Made by a program: the position numbers and the translations under genes
In this document: one piece after another, positions 1 to 9,815 of the stretch
Position numbering within the stretch: the first letter of the stretch is position 1
How the letters are laid out: each line of letters opens with the position of its first letter
DNA from: Winogradskyella epiphytica
GTDB taxonomy: Bacteria; Bacteroidota; Bacteroidia; Flavobacteriales; Flavobacteriaceae
Direction: 5' to 3'
Assembly (NCBI RefSeq): GCF_003217215.1
Contig: NZ_QJTD01000002.1
Coordinates: 384,654 to 448,653 of the forward strand
Length of the DNA stretch: 64,000 nucleotides
The notes under the pieces: generated by a model
Told to the model about the DNA's origin: nothing
Database searches by the model: none
Seen by the model: the letters and a program-made list of their open reading frames with translations, nothing else

Positions 1-127
<127 letters not shown>

Positions 128-148
128 TTAAATTTTATTATTTTTATT

Positions 149-1135
149 TTATGTTGACATAATATCAGAAACTCTTAAAAGTTCCTTATTTATTTTTGAT
201 TTTCCTTTCACCGCTTGATCAAAAGGCGTTAAATCCATGACATCATTTTTTATACCTACCATGTAGTTACTCTTTCCTTCTAATAAGCTTTCTACAGCTT
301 TTACTCCCATTCTACTTGCAAGAACACGATCAAAGCAAGACGGAGGACCACCACGTTGCATATGTCCTAAAACAGAAACTCGCACTTCATATTCTGTCAT
401 ATTTTCTTCAACATAATCCTTAAGCTCAAAAACATTTTTACCTATTTTATCACCTTCAGCCACAACGACAATACTTGAGGATTTACCGGATTGTTTACTT
501 CGCCTTAACGACTCTAAAAGTCGCTCTAATCCTAAATCTTCTTCAGGTATTAAAATCTCCTCAGCTCCTGCTCCAATTCCAACATTTAAAGCTATATGAC
601 CAGCATCGCGCCCCATAACCTCCACAAAGAATAGTCTGTTATGTGAACTTGCTGTATCTCTAATTTTATCTATAACTTCTACAACCGTATTTAAAGCGGT
701 ATCATAGCCTAAGGTATGAGACGTCCCAAAGATGTCATTATCTATTGTACCTGGTATTCCCATAACTGGGAAATTATATTCTTCATTAAAAACCATAGAT
801 CCGGTAAAACTACCGTCACCTCCAATAACCACCAAGGCTTCAATACCCGCTTTTATCAGGTTGTCATGGGCTAGTTGCCTTCCTTCTTTAGTTCTAAACG
901 TTTTGGAACGTGCAGACTTTAACATAGTTCCACCTTTATTAATAAGTCCTTTAACACTACGTGGTCCCATTTCTACAAAGTCACCATCAATTATGCCTTC
1001 GTAGCCTCTATATATTCCGTAACACTTAATATTATGATAGGCGCAAGTTCTAACAACAGATCTTATTGCTGCATTCATTCCAGGCGCATCACCTCCAGAT
1101 GTTAATACACCTATTTTTTTAATTGTACGTTGCAT
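149..1135 (-). CDS. pfkA: 6-phosphofructokinase, ATP-dependent type
   Basis: A 328-residue protein of the usual bacterial PfkA length, which phosphorylates fructose 6-phosphate to fructose 1,6-bisphosphate in the cytosol. Visible motifs are the nucleotide loop GGDAPGMNAAIR (residues 14-25), GGDGS (105-109) and the catalytic PGTIDND (128-134). The second Gly of GGDGS favours ATP over pyrophosphate, because PPi-dependent enzymes usually carry GGDDT there (family knowledge). It lies just upstream of gap on the same strand, which suggests co-expression of two glycolytic steps. Translation starts at an ATG. No clear Bacteroidota -7 box is visible in the 136 bases upstream. Confidence 0.97.
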   Translation of the reverse strand: MQRTIKKIGVLTSGGDAPGMNAAIRSVVRTCAYHNIKCYGIYRGYEGIIDGDFVEMGPRSVKGLINKGGTMLKSARSKTFRTKEGRQLAHDNLIKAGIEALVVIGGDGSFTGSMVFNEEYNFPVMGIPGTIDNDIFGTSHTLGYDTALNTVVEVIDKIRDTASSHNRLFFVEVMGRDAGHIALNVGIGAGAEEILIPEEDLGLERLLESLRRSKQSGKSSSIVVVAEGDKIGKNVFELKDYVEENMTEYEVRVSVLGHMQRGGPPSCFDRVLASRMGVKAVESLLEGKSNYMVGIKNDVMDLTPFDQAVKGKSKINKELLRVSDIMST

Positions 1136-1271
1136 TTAAAAATTATTTATAAGTAAATTTAAGAAACAATAGAGAGAATTAAATGACTATTGTCATAAAA
1201 TACATACCTATAAATAATTTCAAACGTTTTCGTTAATAAGTATTTTTTGAAATGGGAAGAATATTGAGTTT

Positions 1272-4200
1272 TTAAGACTTATTTTCTGTCTTTTCTTCCT
1301 TAATTGTGATGAATTCCGGTAAAAACCCGTCGGCTTTACCTTTTCGCTTTTCATCTTTTTTCTCTTCCTTTTTATCTGTTCTGTTCTTACCTGAAAAGAT
1401 AATTCGAAGTAATTCTTTAAACGAGTCAAATTCTACATTATAAGATAAACCTACACCTTGTGTATAACCTATCTCTTCACCAAAATTTCTAATTCTATTT
1501 TCTCTATTAAAAACCTTAGCACGTAAAGTACCATCTTCATTTAAAAGTAAATCAATTTGAACGTCACCACTTATAACTGTTTGACTAGCACTTCCAAACG
1601 GCACTCCCACCTTTCCGTTAACTAGTACTCGATCGCTTATTTTAGTTTGAAGTGTAACACCTACCTTATTATTTGTTTGTAGCTCTGGAGTATCTTGACC
1701 TATTTCAAAATCGAAACCAACATCTAAATTTCCATCACTTGATCCAAACAAATTATTTACAATTCCGGTGAGTCGCTCAGAGATAGTACCTGTAAAATTC
1801 GCACCTCTCACCCCGTTTGAAAAACCTCCAGTCGCTAAGAAAATCAAAGCTTGGTTGTTTCGTTCGTCTCTTGAAGACAGCCTATAATCTAACTCCGATT
1901 TCACAGTAGAACTTACATTAGGAAATCTGAAATCAAATTGCGGATCCGGTTGCTCTAATTGACCTGTAAGATGTATCTCCACCTCCACATCGATACTTTG
2001 GTTAATCGGATTATCCAAAAGTACTGAAGGGTTAGCACTGCCTTCATAAACCGCTTTAAGGTTTAACTCTGCTGCTAAGGGATCTCCTTCCCAAACAATA
2101 TTCCCACCTTGCTCAACTTTAAATTTCTTTTCTACAATTCCACCGTACTTAAAATTATAATAACCTTCGTACACGGCAAAATCGCCCCACATATTAAAAG
2201 TACCGTTGGTATTAATTAAAAAATTAAGGGTCCCTTCTCCTCGTCCTCTTATTGTACTACCTGCCTCTTTGTCTATTACAATTTCAATAGTCGCATTTTG
2301 GTTCACATTTAAATCAAAATCTAAAACCAAGCCTTTAACTTCTATAATTTCTGTAATCTCACCATTGATTCTTGCTGCTTTTTCTTCAGGAGTTAAAAAG
2401 TGAATATAGGAGTTATCACCAAAACTTTCTGAATCGTTTAACGGAATGAAAAATTCCGTACCTGATTCCGTTCTTCCATTCTTTACTTGAATTACTAACT
2501 GGTCTGTTGGTCCTTTAATCTCGGCAGTTCCAGAAATAAAGCCTGTACCATAATACAATTCATCTTCAGATTCTTCAGTATTTAAAACAAGCAATCTATC
2601 TGTGTTTAATATTAGACCTAATTTCCAATCTGAGAAATTATTGTGTTCAATAAAACCATTCAGACTTCCTTTGGAAAAATATTTGGAATCTGTCATGGTA
2701 ACATCATTGAATATAAATTGCTGTCCCTTTAAGGTTACTTTAGAATCAAAGTCGAAGCCATAATCGACATTGAGATACGGAATAGACAGTCCTGCTCTAT
2801 CTAATAACAGCTCTCCATCTATACTTGGTTTTCGCAAACTCCCTGATACCTTCGCATTACCAGATACTAAACCTCTAATATTACTAATCACGCCTTCACC
2901 TAGAGGGTTGAGCGGGTCTAGTAAAAACTCTTCAAACGAAACATCTAAATCTATGGTTGGGTTTTCTTCGCCAACATCAATATTACCTTTAGCATCAAGG
3001 GACTTTAAATTATCATTAATTAAAGTAACATCAACATCATAATTGGTGATAGAGTTATTCCCTTCGATTTTTGCTTTAAGGTTACCTAAATCAAAATCGT
3101 TCACAAAAAGACCACTGATTTCTACATCAGATTTTGGTAAATAAACTCCATTAGCCTGAACAATATCTAACTTTCCATTCACCAAGCCTTGCAAAGCCAA
3201 ACTGTCTATTCTAGGGGTAATCTTAACTAATTGAACATCTTTAAAGTCGACATTAAAATCTTTATTTAACGAGTCTGAAACTTGTCCAGAAACTAAGATA
3301 GATTCATCGCCTTGAGTTATATTAATTGGGGAAATATCGAAGGTTTCGAACTTTCTATCAAATCGGACTTTATTTAATGTATCCTTTTGTTCATTAAGTA
3401 GCCAATCGAAACCTTTAAACTTTACATCAGATTTCCTAAATCCAAGTACCGATTTATTTGTTTCGTCAATGGTATAAAATAAATTAAGGTCGAAATTATC
3501 GCTATTATTCTTACCGCCTTTAAATTCGGTTTTAAATAACAGGGTATCCCGCTTGGTCACATTAATTAAACTAAACTGAGAGACATTATAAACTCCTGTT
3601 TTAAGGCTGTCAATTTCAATATAGGTATTATATAAAGGATTACTGTTGTCTACAGTTAAGTTGATATTGTTAGCAAAATAATCTCTGAATTTTATTTCAG
3701 GAGAATTAAAAGTGAGATCAAATCCTTTTTCATCAGTTTCAATTCTACCTTCTATAAAGGTGTTTTTCCCTAAGGTTAAATCCTTAAAAAACACGGCTGC
3801 TATTTTAGAGTAAATATTGAATTTAAAATTTAAATACTGTCCTTCATCTACGACATTAGGTAAGTAATTGGTATAAATACTCCCAACCGAGTTTTCCACC
3901 AAGCCTATAATATCCTTAATTCTGAACTTGCCTGTAACATGTCCATTAATAATATCTGGAGAGTTTATAGTAATAGTTCTCTCTTCATTCTCGAAGGAAG
4001 AAACAATTTCAAAATCCTCAAATCCATAGTTTCCGTCTTGATTCTTATATGTGGTGTTTTTTATATTAATTTCTCCAACCGCATTATCTAAGGTAGAACC
4101 TGTAGCATCCATTGTTACCAACCCTCTAAATTCTGAAATACTATCTCTACTAACAAAATTCAAACGATTAAGGTTGGCATAACCTACGTTGGCTTGGAAA

Positions 4201-5684
4201 TTGAATTTTTTTATGGCTTCAGAAAAATCAACTAAGCCATTAAAATCGAGCTGTAAGTTAAGATCTTCAACACTAAGAATTCCATTAAAAATTTTATTTC
4301 CTAAATCTCCAGACAATTCAATATCTCTATAGGTATAACCATTGTAACCCAAAGTAAATATATCACCTCGAACATCTGTCCTTAAGTTATCAATAGTGAA
4401 ACCTTTTCCATCTACATCTAAATTCAATGAGGTTCGTTGCACCAAAGGATCATTGAGCAACTTCCCAATATCAAACTTGTCTAAAACAATATTCCCAATA
4501 TAGTTGGCATTATCAATATCATCGATATTAGTGATTTCTAAGTCTGAATTAATCAAACCTAAATCTGTATCAATTTTAATATTGGCTTCAACGCGTTTGG
4601 TTGTAATAAACGAATTTCCCTGTATATTGAAATTACCAACTTTAGAAATTACGGTTGGTATAGATTTTCCTAAAATTCTTGGTAATAGAGCTGTTAAATC
4701 ATTATAGTTTGAAGCTAAATTTTGAAAATTACCACGTAAGGCAAAAGTATCATCCTCTTTACTGAATAAATTCTTGAAGGTAATATCGCCAATTATTCTC
4801 GTGTTTCTAGTGGTGCTAATATTTAGATTGGTAGCTTCAAGATTATTTAATGTTCCTGATAAATCGGCATTTAAGCTGGCATGTTGATTCGTACCAAATT
4901 CATCAAAAAACACATTAAGTTCGGTAAGGGAAACGTCTGAATCTCTAAAGCTGGCTTCAATATTTACTTTATCTGTAAAGTCCTTAAGATCTTCTCGTTT
5001 ATAATTAAATCTTAAATCACCTTTTAATTCAGACAGCTCCGTTCTAATATTTAAATCACTAAAAACCATGTACTCTAAAGTGTACTCGAAATTCGCCATT
5101 AAATTTTTCACGGCAATCCCTCGACTATCAACAAAACTAAATTTATTGATTCGTGTACTTACTTCTGGGCCATTAATTAAAAAGTTCGTGATATTGGTTT
5201 TTAATTCCGTAAACTCAAATATTTTAGGCGTATCTAAGTTATCATCAATCATCCTGAACTTTCCATTTTCAATAGAAACGTCGCTTGAAGAAAATAAAAA
5301 TTCGCTTGGTCCAACTCTCGGATTGTCATCATCGAATTTAGCAACAAAAACATCTAAGTTCGTATCTTCTTCTCCTTCATAGGTTCTTAGATTAAAAATA
5401 GCATCTTGAATATCTATATCTCCAAAATTCAGCTTGCTATTAACAAGGTTTTTAAAACTGACAATAGAGCTATTTAACTTCCCGATACTTATCAAAGTAT
5501 CTTTTTTATAATCTCTAATTAATATGCCTTTTAGCTCAATATCACCATTAAGTTGAAGTCCTATACGACCAATATTAATATTAGTTTTAAAATCGTCGTT
5601 TATTCTATCTGTCGCATACCTTCCTAACTGGGTTTGTACCGCAGGTATAGAAAGTACCAAAAACAAAATGAAAAATAATAGCAA
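1272..5684 (-). CDS. tamB: TamB-like translocation and assembly module protein (DUF490), 5' end uncertain
   Basis: A very large protein (about 1470 residues) with one N-terminal hydrophobic segment, long repetitive beta-rich sequence of the AsmA/TamB type, and a C-terminal TamB domain in roughly the last 400 residues. TamB-like proteins are anchored in the inner membrane, span the periplasm and act with an outer-membrane BamA-family partner in envelope assembly or lipid transport (family knowledge). No ATG exists for the N-terminus. The frame is open back to a TAA at 5742-5744 and the coordinate given uses the TTG at 5682-5684. That start would drop a basic stretch (KRILKILGK) that normally precedes the membrane anchor. 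An ATA at 5736-5738 would include it, so the true start is probably upstream of 5684. The gene is divergent from tsaD. Confidence 0.88.
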   Translation of the reverse strand: MLLFFILFLVLSIPAVQTQLGRYATDRINDDFKTNINIGRIGLQLNGDIELKGILIRDYKKDTLISIGKLNSSIVSFKNLVNSKLNFGDIDIQDAIFNLRTYEGEEDTNLDVFVAKFDDDNPRVGPSEFLFSSSDVSIENGKFRMIDDNLDTPKIFEFTELKTNITNFLINGPEVSTRINKFSFVDSRGIAVKNLMANFEYTLEYMVFSDLNIRTELSELKGDLRFNYKREDLKDFTDKVNIEASFRDSDVSLTELNVFFDEFGTNQHASLNADLSGTLNNLEATNLNISTTRNTRIIGDITFKNLFSKEDDTFALRGNFQNLASNYNDLTALLPRILGKSIPTVISKVGNFNIQGNSFITTKRVEANIKIDTDLGLINSDLEITNIDDIDNANYIGNIVLDKFDIGKLLNDPLVQRTSLNLDVDGKGFTIDNLRTDVRGDIFTLGYNGYTYRDIELSGDLGNKIFNGILSVEDLNLQLDFNGLVDFSEAIKKFNFQANVGYANLNRLNFVSRDSISEFRGLVTMDATGSTLDNAVGEINIKNTTYKNQDGNYGFEDFEIVSSFENEERTITINSPDIINGHVTGKFRIKDIIGLVENSVGSIYTNYLPNVVDEGQYLNFKFNIYSKIAAVFFKDLTLGKNTFIEGRIETDEKGFDLTFNSPEIKFRDYFANNINLTVDNSNPLYNTYIEIDSLKTGVYNVSQFSLINVTKRDTLLFKTEFKGGKNNSDNFDLNLFYTIDETNKSVLGFRKSDVKFKGFDWLLNEQKDTLNKVRFDRKFETFDISPINITQGDESILVSGQVSDSLNKDFNVDFKDVQLVKITPRIDSLALQGLVNGKLDIVQANGVYLPKSDVEISGLFVNDFDLGNLKAKIEGNNSITNYDVDVTLINDNLKSLDAKGNIDVGEENPTIDLDVSFEEFLLDPLNPLGEGVISNIRGLVSGNAKVSGSLRKPSIDGELLLDRAGLSIPYLNVDYGFDFDSKVTLKGQQFIFNDVTMTDSKYFSKGSLNGFIEHNNFSDWKLGLILNTDRLLVLNTEESEDELYYGTGFISGTAEIKGPTDQLVIQVKNGRTESGTEFFIPLNDSESFGDNSYIHFLTPEEKAARINGEITEIIEVKGLVLDFDLNVNQNATIEIVIDKEAGSTIRGRGEGTLNFLINTNGTFNMWGDFAVYEGYYNFKYGGIVEKKFKVEQGGNIVWEGDPLAAELNLKAVYEGSANPSVLLDNPINQSIDVEVEIHLTGQLEQPDPQFDFRFPNVSSTVKSELDYRLSSRDERNNQALIFLATGGFSNGVRGANFTGTISERLTGIVNNLFGSSDGNLDVGFDFEIGQDTPELQTNNKVGVTLQTKISDRVLVNGKVGVPFGSASQTVISGDVQIDLLLNEDGTLRAKVFNRENRIRNFGEEIGYTQGVGLSYNVEFDSFKELLRIIFSGKNRTDKKEEKKDEKRKGKADGFLPEFITIKEEKTENKS

Positions 5685-5761
5685 TATAATCGCTAGTACT
5701 TTACCTAATATTTTGAGTATCCGTTTGATAGAATTTATGAGTTAAAATGATGAATTCTTAT

Positions 5762-5769
5762 TACCTTTG
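5762..5769 (+). promoter_or_regulatory. Putative Bacteroidota -7 promoter element of tsaD
   Basis: TACCTTTG followed by C matches the TAnnTTTG(C) consensus of the primary sigma factor of Bacteroidota. It would place the transcription start near 5775, about 70 bases before the tsaD ATG. I see no good -33 TTTG at the right distance, so this is only a partial match. Confidence 0.45.
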
Positions 5770-5845
5770 CCCCTACAATACGTTGTATTTTATGGCATTG
5801 GACTATAAGTGGTAAAATTAACAATTATTGTGCCTAATATCGACT

Positions 5846-6868
5846 ATGAAAAAAGAAAATATTTACATCCTCGGCATTGAATCATCTTGCGATGATACTT
5901 CGGCTGCTATACTGTGCAACGACCAAATTTTAAGCAATATTGTGGCGGATCAAAAGATCCATACAGAATATGGTGGTGTCGTCCCAGAATTAGCATCTCG
6001 TGCACATCAGCAAAACATTGTTCCAGTAGTTCACCAAGCAATTGAAAAAGCTGGAATTTCAAAAGAACAGTTAAGTGCTGTTGCTTTTACTCGAGGACCG
6101 GGATTAATGGGCTCATTATTAGTAGGAACGTCTTTCGCTAAATCATTAGCTTATGGTTTAGACATTCCGTTAATTGATGTTAACCATATGCAAGCTCATA
6201 TTTTAGCGCATTTTATCGACGAAAAAGACCATAAAAAACCACCATTCCCTTTCTTGGCTATGACTATTTCTGGTGGTCATACTCAAATTGTGAAAGTCAC
6301 TAATCATTTTAAAATGGAAGTTTTAGGTGAAACGATTGATGATGCCGTTGGTGAAGCCTATGACAAGAGTGGAAAAGTATTAGGTCTGGGTTATCCAGCC
6401 GGTCCTGAAATTGACAGACGTGCACAGCTTGGAGACCCTAAAGCTTATCAATTTACTAAACCAAAAGTCGATGGTTTAAATTTCAGCTTTTCAGGGTTGA
6501 AAACAGCCATTCTTTATTTTGTACAGCGCGAAGTAAAAGCAAATCCGAATTTTGTTGAAGAAAACCTAAATGATATCTGTGCATCTATTCAATACACCAT
6601 TATTGGAATTTTAATGGATAAACTGAAGTTAGCTGTAAAACAAACGGGCATTAAGCATATTGCCATAGGCGGTGGTGTTTCTGCCAATTCAGGAATAAGA
6701 AAAGCATTAAAAGATGCTGAACAAAAGTTTGGTTGGACGACATATATCCCAAAATTTGAATATACGACAGATAATGCTGCCATGATAGCTATTGTTGGTT
6801 ATTTGAAGTATTTAGAAAATGATTTTTCCGATTTCGACGTGATGGCTACAGCAAGATTAAAAATTTAA
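5846..6868 (+). CDS. tsaD: tRNA N6-adenosine threonylcarbamoyltransferase TsaD
   Basis: TsaD transfers the threonylcarbamoyl group to A37 of ANN-decoding tRNAs (t6A), with TsaB and TsaE. The N-terminus reads MKKENIYILGIESSCDDTS, the ASKHA opening of the family, and the metal-binding HMQAH lies at residues 114-118. GGGVSANSG near the C-terminus is the conserved nucleotide-binding loop. The ATG at 5846 gives 340 residues, the normal family length. The frame could extend six codons to a TTG at 5828, but those residues have no family counterpart. No tsaB or tsaE is in the window. The gene is divergent from tamB. Confidence 0.97.
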   Translation: MKKENIYILGIESSCDDTSAAILCNDQILSNIVADQKIHTEYGGVVPELASRAHQQNIVPVVHQAIEKAGISKEQLSAVAFTRGPGLMGSLLVGTSFAKSLAYGLDIPLIDVNHMQAHILAHFIDEKDHKKPPFPFLAMTISGGHTQIVKVTNHFKMEVLGETIDDAVGEAYDKSGKVLGLGYPAGPEIDRRAQLGDPKAYQFTKPKVDGLNFSFSGLKTAILYFVQREVKANPNFVEENLNDICASIQYTIIGILMDKLKLAVKQTGIKHIAIGGGVSANSGIRKALKDAEQKFGWTTYIPKFEYTTDNAAMIAIVGYLKYLENDFSDFDVMATARLKI

Positions 6869-7040
6869 AATTCTCCTAAACAAGAAAGATTGACAACTTT
6901 ATAAACAGAACTCAAATCAGGCTGAAAGTGTATTCGTCTAAGACTTCAAAAAATCTGAATATTCTATTAGACTTTACTTCTATTTTATCTTAAAATTTAG
7001 TTGCTTTGCAAAAGCCCCAAACAAACTAAACTTCTGCCAT

Positions 7041-7670
7041 ATGAAACGGTTTATTATAGTTTTAATTTTCATCCCAATACTCAGTTTTTCTCAAAATAAT
7101 ATTGAAAGACAATTAGATTCAATTAACTCATCAGAGGACGCCTTATCATTTATAAAAAAAAGCAAATACGATGGTCAGGTTTTTACTTTTAATAAAGAAA
7201 AACACAAAACGAGATTAGCAGACGATTTGTTCAAATTGTCTAAAGGGAGTAAAAAAATAATTCGAACAAACTATAACAAAACCTATTATAAAGTATTAGA
7301 TAAGTCGGAGATTACTTATTATAGGTTTGATATTATTGTAATTGACGCCGCTAAAACTTCTGATTTTGCAGCTAAAGCAATTAGAGCTAAAATACTATCC
7401 CAATATAACGAAGGCTACAGGTTTAAAGATTTAGCTAAACACCACTCTACTGGCCCAACGGCTAAAATGAGAGGCGATACAGGATGGATAAAACCTGGTG
7501 ATATTTCTTCCGCATTTGATGAAGCTGCTTTTAATGAAAATCGCGAACTAAACACAATTTTCAGTATAGATGATATTGAAAACAAAAAGTTTTATCTTGC
7601 TATAAAAACTAAAGACAGAACTCCTATTGAGGAAATTACAGTTTTAAAGTTTACTGAGGAAGCCAAATAA
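7041..7670 (+). CDS. Secreted parvulin-like peptidylprolyl isomerase
   Basis: A 209-residue protein with a cleavable signal peptide (MKRFIIVLIFIPILSFSQ, cleavage near residue 18). The C-terminal half (about residues 110-205) resembles a PpiC/parvulin rotamase: AKILSQYNEG..FKDLAKHHSTGPTA, then GDTGWIKPGDISSAFDEAAF, then a hydrophobic strand ending in KTKDRTPIEE. Such proteins help fold periplasmic or outer-membrane proteins. The first 90 residues are lysine-rich and unrecognised. The stop codon overlaps the rsmE start by one base (TAATG), so translation is probably coupled. The fold assignment is inferred from motif layout and catalytic activity is not shown. Confidence 0.75.
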   Translation: MKRFIIVLIFIPILSFSQNNIERQLDSINSSEDALSFIKKSKYDGQVFTFNKEKHKTRLADDLFKLSKGSKKIIRTNYNKTYYKVLDKSEITYYRFDIIVIDAAKTSDFAAKAIRAKILSQYNEGYRFKDLAKHHSTGPTAKMRGDTGWIKPGDISSAFDEAAFNENRELNTIFSIDDIENKKFYLAIKTKDRTPIEEITVLKFTEEAK

Positions 7671-8374
7671 TGCAATTATTCTACAATTCAAATATATCTG
7701 AAGACGATTCCGAATTTAAATTCGACAAAGATGAAAGTCGTCATATTTCTAAGGTTTTACGCAAAAAAGCTGGAGATGTGTTGCACATCACCAATGGCAA
7801 AGGCTGGCTTTTTGAAGGTGAATTAACCATTGCAGACGTAAAGAATTGTGTGGTTTCAATCAAATCAAAAAAAACAAAACCTAAACGAGGATTTAATTTA
7901 CATCTAGCGGTAGCACCAACTAAAATGAACGACCGCTATGAATGGTTTTTAGAAAAAGCCACCGAAATTGGTGTAGAAAGTATCACACCCATTATATGTG
8001 ATCATAGCGAAAGGAAAGTTGTAAAAATAGAACGTTTTGAAAAAATCATTCAGTCTGCAATGAAACAATCCTTACAGTTTTATATGCCACGGTTGAATGA
8101 GCCTGTCCTTTTTAAAGATTTTATGAGTCAAGAGTTTTCAGGACAAACGTTTATTGCGCATTGCGAAGAAACTGATAAAAAGTCCTTAAAATCTCAATTA
8201 AATCCAAAATCAGATTGCACTATATTAATTGGCCCCGAAGGTGATTTTAGCCTTAAAGAAATTGAAATAGCATTGGAACACGGATTTATTCCTGTAACTT
8301 TGGGAGAAACACGATTACGCACAGAAACAGCCGCAATTGCAGCTTGCCATTCTGTTGCGTTTTTAAACGAATAA
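7670..8374 (+). CDS. rsmE: 16S rRNA (uracil-1498-N3)-methyltransferase RsmE
   Basis: A 234-residue SPOUT-class methyltransferase that methylates U1498 in the 30S decoding region with S-adenosylmethionine. An N-terminal PUA-like beta domain (DESRHISKVLRKKAGD, about 21-36) is followed by the knotted SPOUT domain with the family signatures EKATEIGVESITPI (95-108), GPEGDFS (188-194) and LGETRLRTETA (211-221). Length and motifs are canonical. It overlaps the preceding parvulin-like gene by one base and is followed after four bases by the DUF4159 gene, so the three are likely co-transcribed. Confidence 0.96.
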   Translation: MQLFYNSNISEDDSEFKFDKDESRHISKVLRKKAGDVLHITNGKGWLFEGELTIADVKNCVVSIKSKKTKPKRGFNLHLAVAPTKMNDRYEWFLEKATEIGVESITPIICDHSERKVVKIERFEKIIQSAMKQSLQFYMPRLNEPVLFKDFMSQEFSGQTFIAHCEETDKKSLKSQLNPKSDCTILIGPEGDFSLKEIEIALEHGFIPVTLGETRLRTETAAIAACHSVAFLNE

Positions 8375-8378
8375 GCCA

Positions 8379-9020
8379 ATGAAAAATTTATTTTCAATTC
8401 TCTTATTTTTCTTTTCTCTCATTTTATTTTCTCAAGATGTAGCCATCTTAAAATATAAAGGTGGTGGTGATTGGTATAGTAACCCCACGGCTTTACCTAA
8501 TTTGGTAAAATTCTGCAACACCAATATTGACACAAATATTAACGAAAACACTCAGACTGTTGAGGTGGGTAGTATTGACATTTTTCAATATCCTTTTCTA
8601 CATATGACTGGCCACGGGAATGTATTTTTTAGCGACGATGATGCTGAAAACTTACGTAACTATCTGGTATCTGGAGGATTTCTACATATTGATGACAATT
8701 ATGGGATGAAGCCTTATATTACGAAAGAACTAAAAAAAGTATTCCCAAATAGTGAATTGGTTGAACTTCCTAAGAATCATGACATATTCAAAACAGCTTT
8801 TGAATTCCCTAATGGCTTACCAAAAATTCATGAGCACGACGGGAAACCACCACAAGCTTTTGGGATTTTTCACGACAATAGATTAGTGCTTCTTTTTACC
8901 TATGAAAGTGATTTAGGTGATGGTTGGGAAGATCAAGAAGTTCATAACGATCCTGAAGATGTTAGAGAGAAAGCTCTTAAAATGGGAGCGAATATCATAA
9001 AGTATGCTTTTGAGAATTGA
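8379..9020 (+). CDS. DUF4159 domain protein, secreted
   Basis: A 213-residue protein with a signal peptide (MKNLFSILLFFFSLILFSQ). The mature part resembles the DUF4159 family: an ILKYKGGGDWYSNPTALPNL opening, FLHMTGHGNVFF, a GGFLHIDDNYG segment and a C-terminal ALKMGANIIKYAF. The GG-F-H-I-D-D segment and the overall plan recall the glutamine-amidotransferase-like Rossmann folds found in this family in larger membrane proteins. Function is unknown. It follows rsmE by four bases, and that order suggests an operon rather than a functional link. Confidence 0.85.
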   Translation: MKNLFSILLFFFSLILFSQDVAILKYKGGGDWYSNPTALPNLVKFCNTNIDTNINENTQTVEVGSIDIFQYPFLHMTGHGNVFFSDDDAENLRNYLVSGGFLHIDDNYGMKPYITKELKKVFPNSELVELPKNHDIFKTAFEFPNGLPKIHEHDGKPPQAFGIFHDNRLVLLFTYESDLGDGWEDQEVHNDPEDVREKALKMGANIIKYAFEN

Positions 9021-9253
9021 TGGGAGTTGGAAGTTTAAAAGAACTAGATAATTATGAAGGCATATACCTATCAATTTTTGGAAACTTTAAATAATCATAT
9101 ATTATCAACTGAACTATCTAATTTATAAGACGAATACTTAGGTATAGTTATATGTTGTTTAAGTTCGCCTTCATATCATTCTATATTTAACTTTGAAAAC
9201 TCTATTGATTTTTAATTGCTCTCAAAAACATAAATCTTAAATCAAATACTCCC

Positions 9254-9757
9254 TTGCAGCTAAATCACTATAACACCAATTTTAAAAAACAAAAACACCC
9301 TATTACATTGGTTTGTGATAATGTGACTAATGCACCAAACATTGGTAGTTTGTTTAGAATAGCAGACGCCTTCGGTATAGACCAGCTTATTTTCTGCGGT
9401 TCAGATATCCCCTTGGGAAAACGTATGACAAAGACATCACGCTCAACTGAAAAGTACGTAAGTCATAGTGTAAAAGATGATATTGAAACCGTAGTTAAAG
9501 ATTTGAAAGACCAAGGACATTATCTTATCGCTTTAGAAATCACAGAAAACAGTCAACCTCTAACTGAATTTAAATTAACAACAACGCAACCCATTGTTAT
9601 AATTCTTGGTGATGAAAAATTCGGCATTTCCGAAACCATTTTAAAACAAGTCGATGCCATAATTCACATAAATATGTTTGGAAATAATAGCAGCATGAAT
9701 GTTGTGCAAGCCACAGGTATTACCTTATACGAAATAACAAAACAACTGAATAGCTAA
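9254..9757 (+). CDS. SpoU/TrmH-family RNA 2'-O-methyltransferase
   Basis: A 167-residue stand-alone SPOUT methyltransferase. The three SpoU motifs are visible: motif 1 NAPNIGSLFRIADAFG with the catalytic-type Arg35, motif 2 IILGDEKFGIS (116-126) and motif 3 NNSSMNVVQA (144-153). Such enzymes methylate a ribose 2'-OH in tRNA or rRNA, and the target cannot be told from sequence. No ATG is available near the N-terminus. The TTG at 9254 puts the catalytic core at the usual distance from the start, so a TTG start is likely. The gene is preceded by 233 bases without a recognisable gene and followed by an AI-2E-family gene. Confidence 0.9.
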   Translation: MQLNHYNTNFKKQKHPITLVCDNVTNAPNIGSLFRIADAFGIDQLIFCGSDIPLGKRMTKTSRSTEKYVSHSVKDDIETVVKDLKDQGHYLIALEITENSQPLTEFKLTTTQPIVIILGDEKFGISETILKQVDAIIHINMFGNNSSMNVVQATGITLYEITKQLNS

Positions 9758-9815
9758 TTTGCTGCTTCGACTTCCTACAGGGTTTTATTTCAGCATCTTT
9801 AACTATCTTTAACGC

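Noticed and set aside
1220-1429. A 69-codon minus-strand frame at the 3' end of tamB
   Set aside because: It lies in another frame mostly inside tamB and has a low-complexity Lys-rich composition with no start signal.
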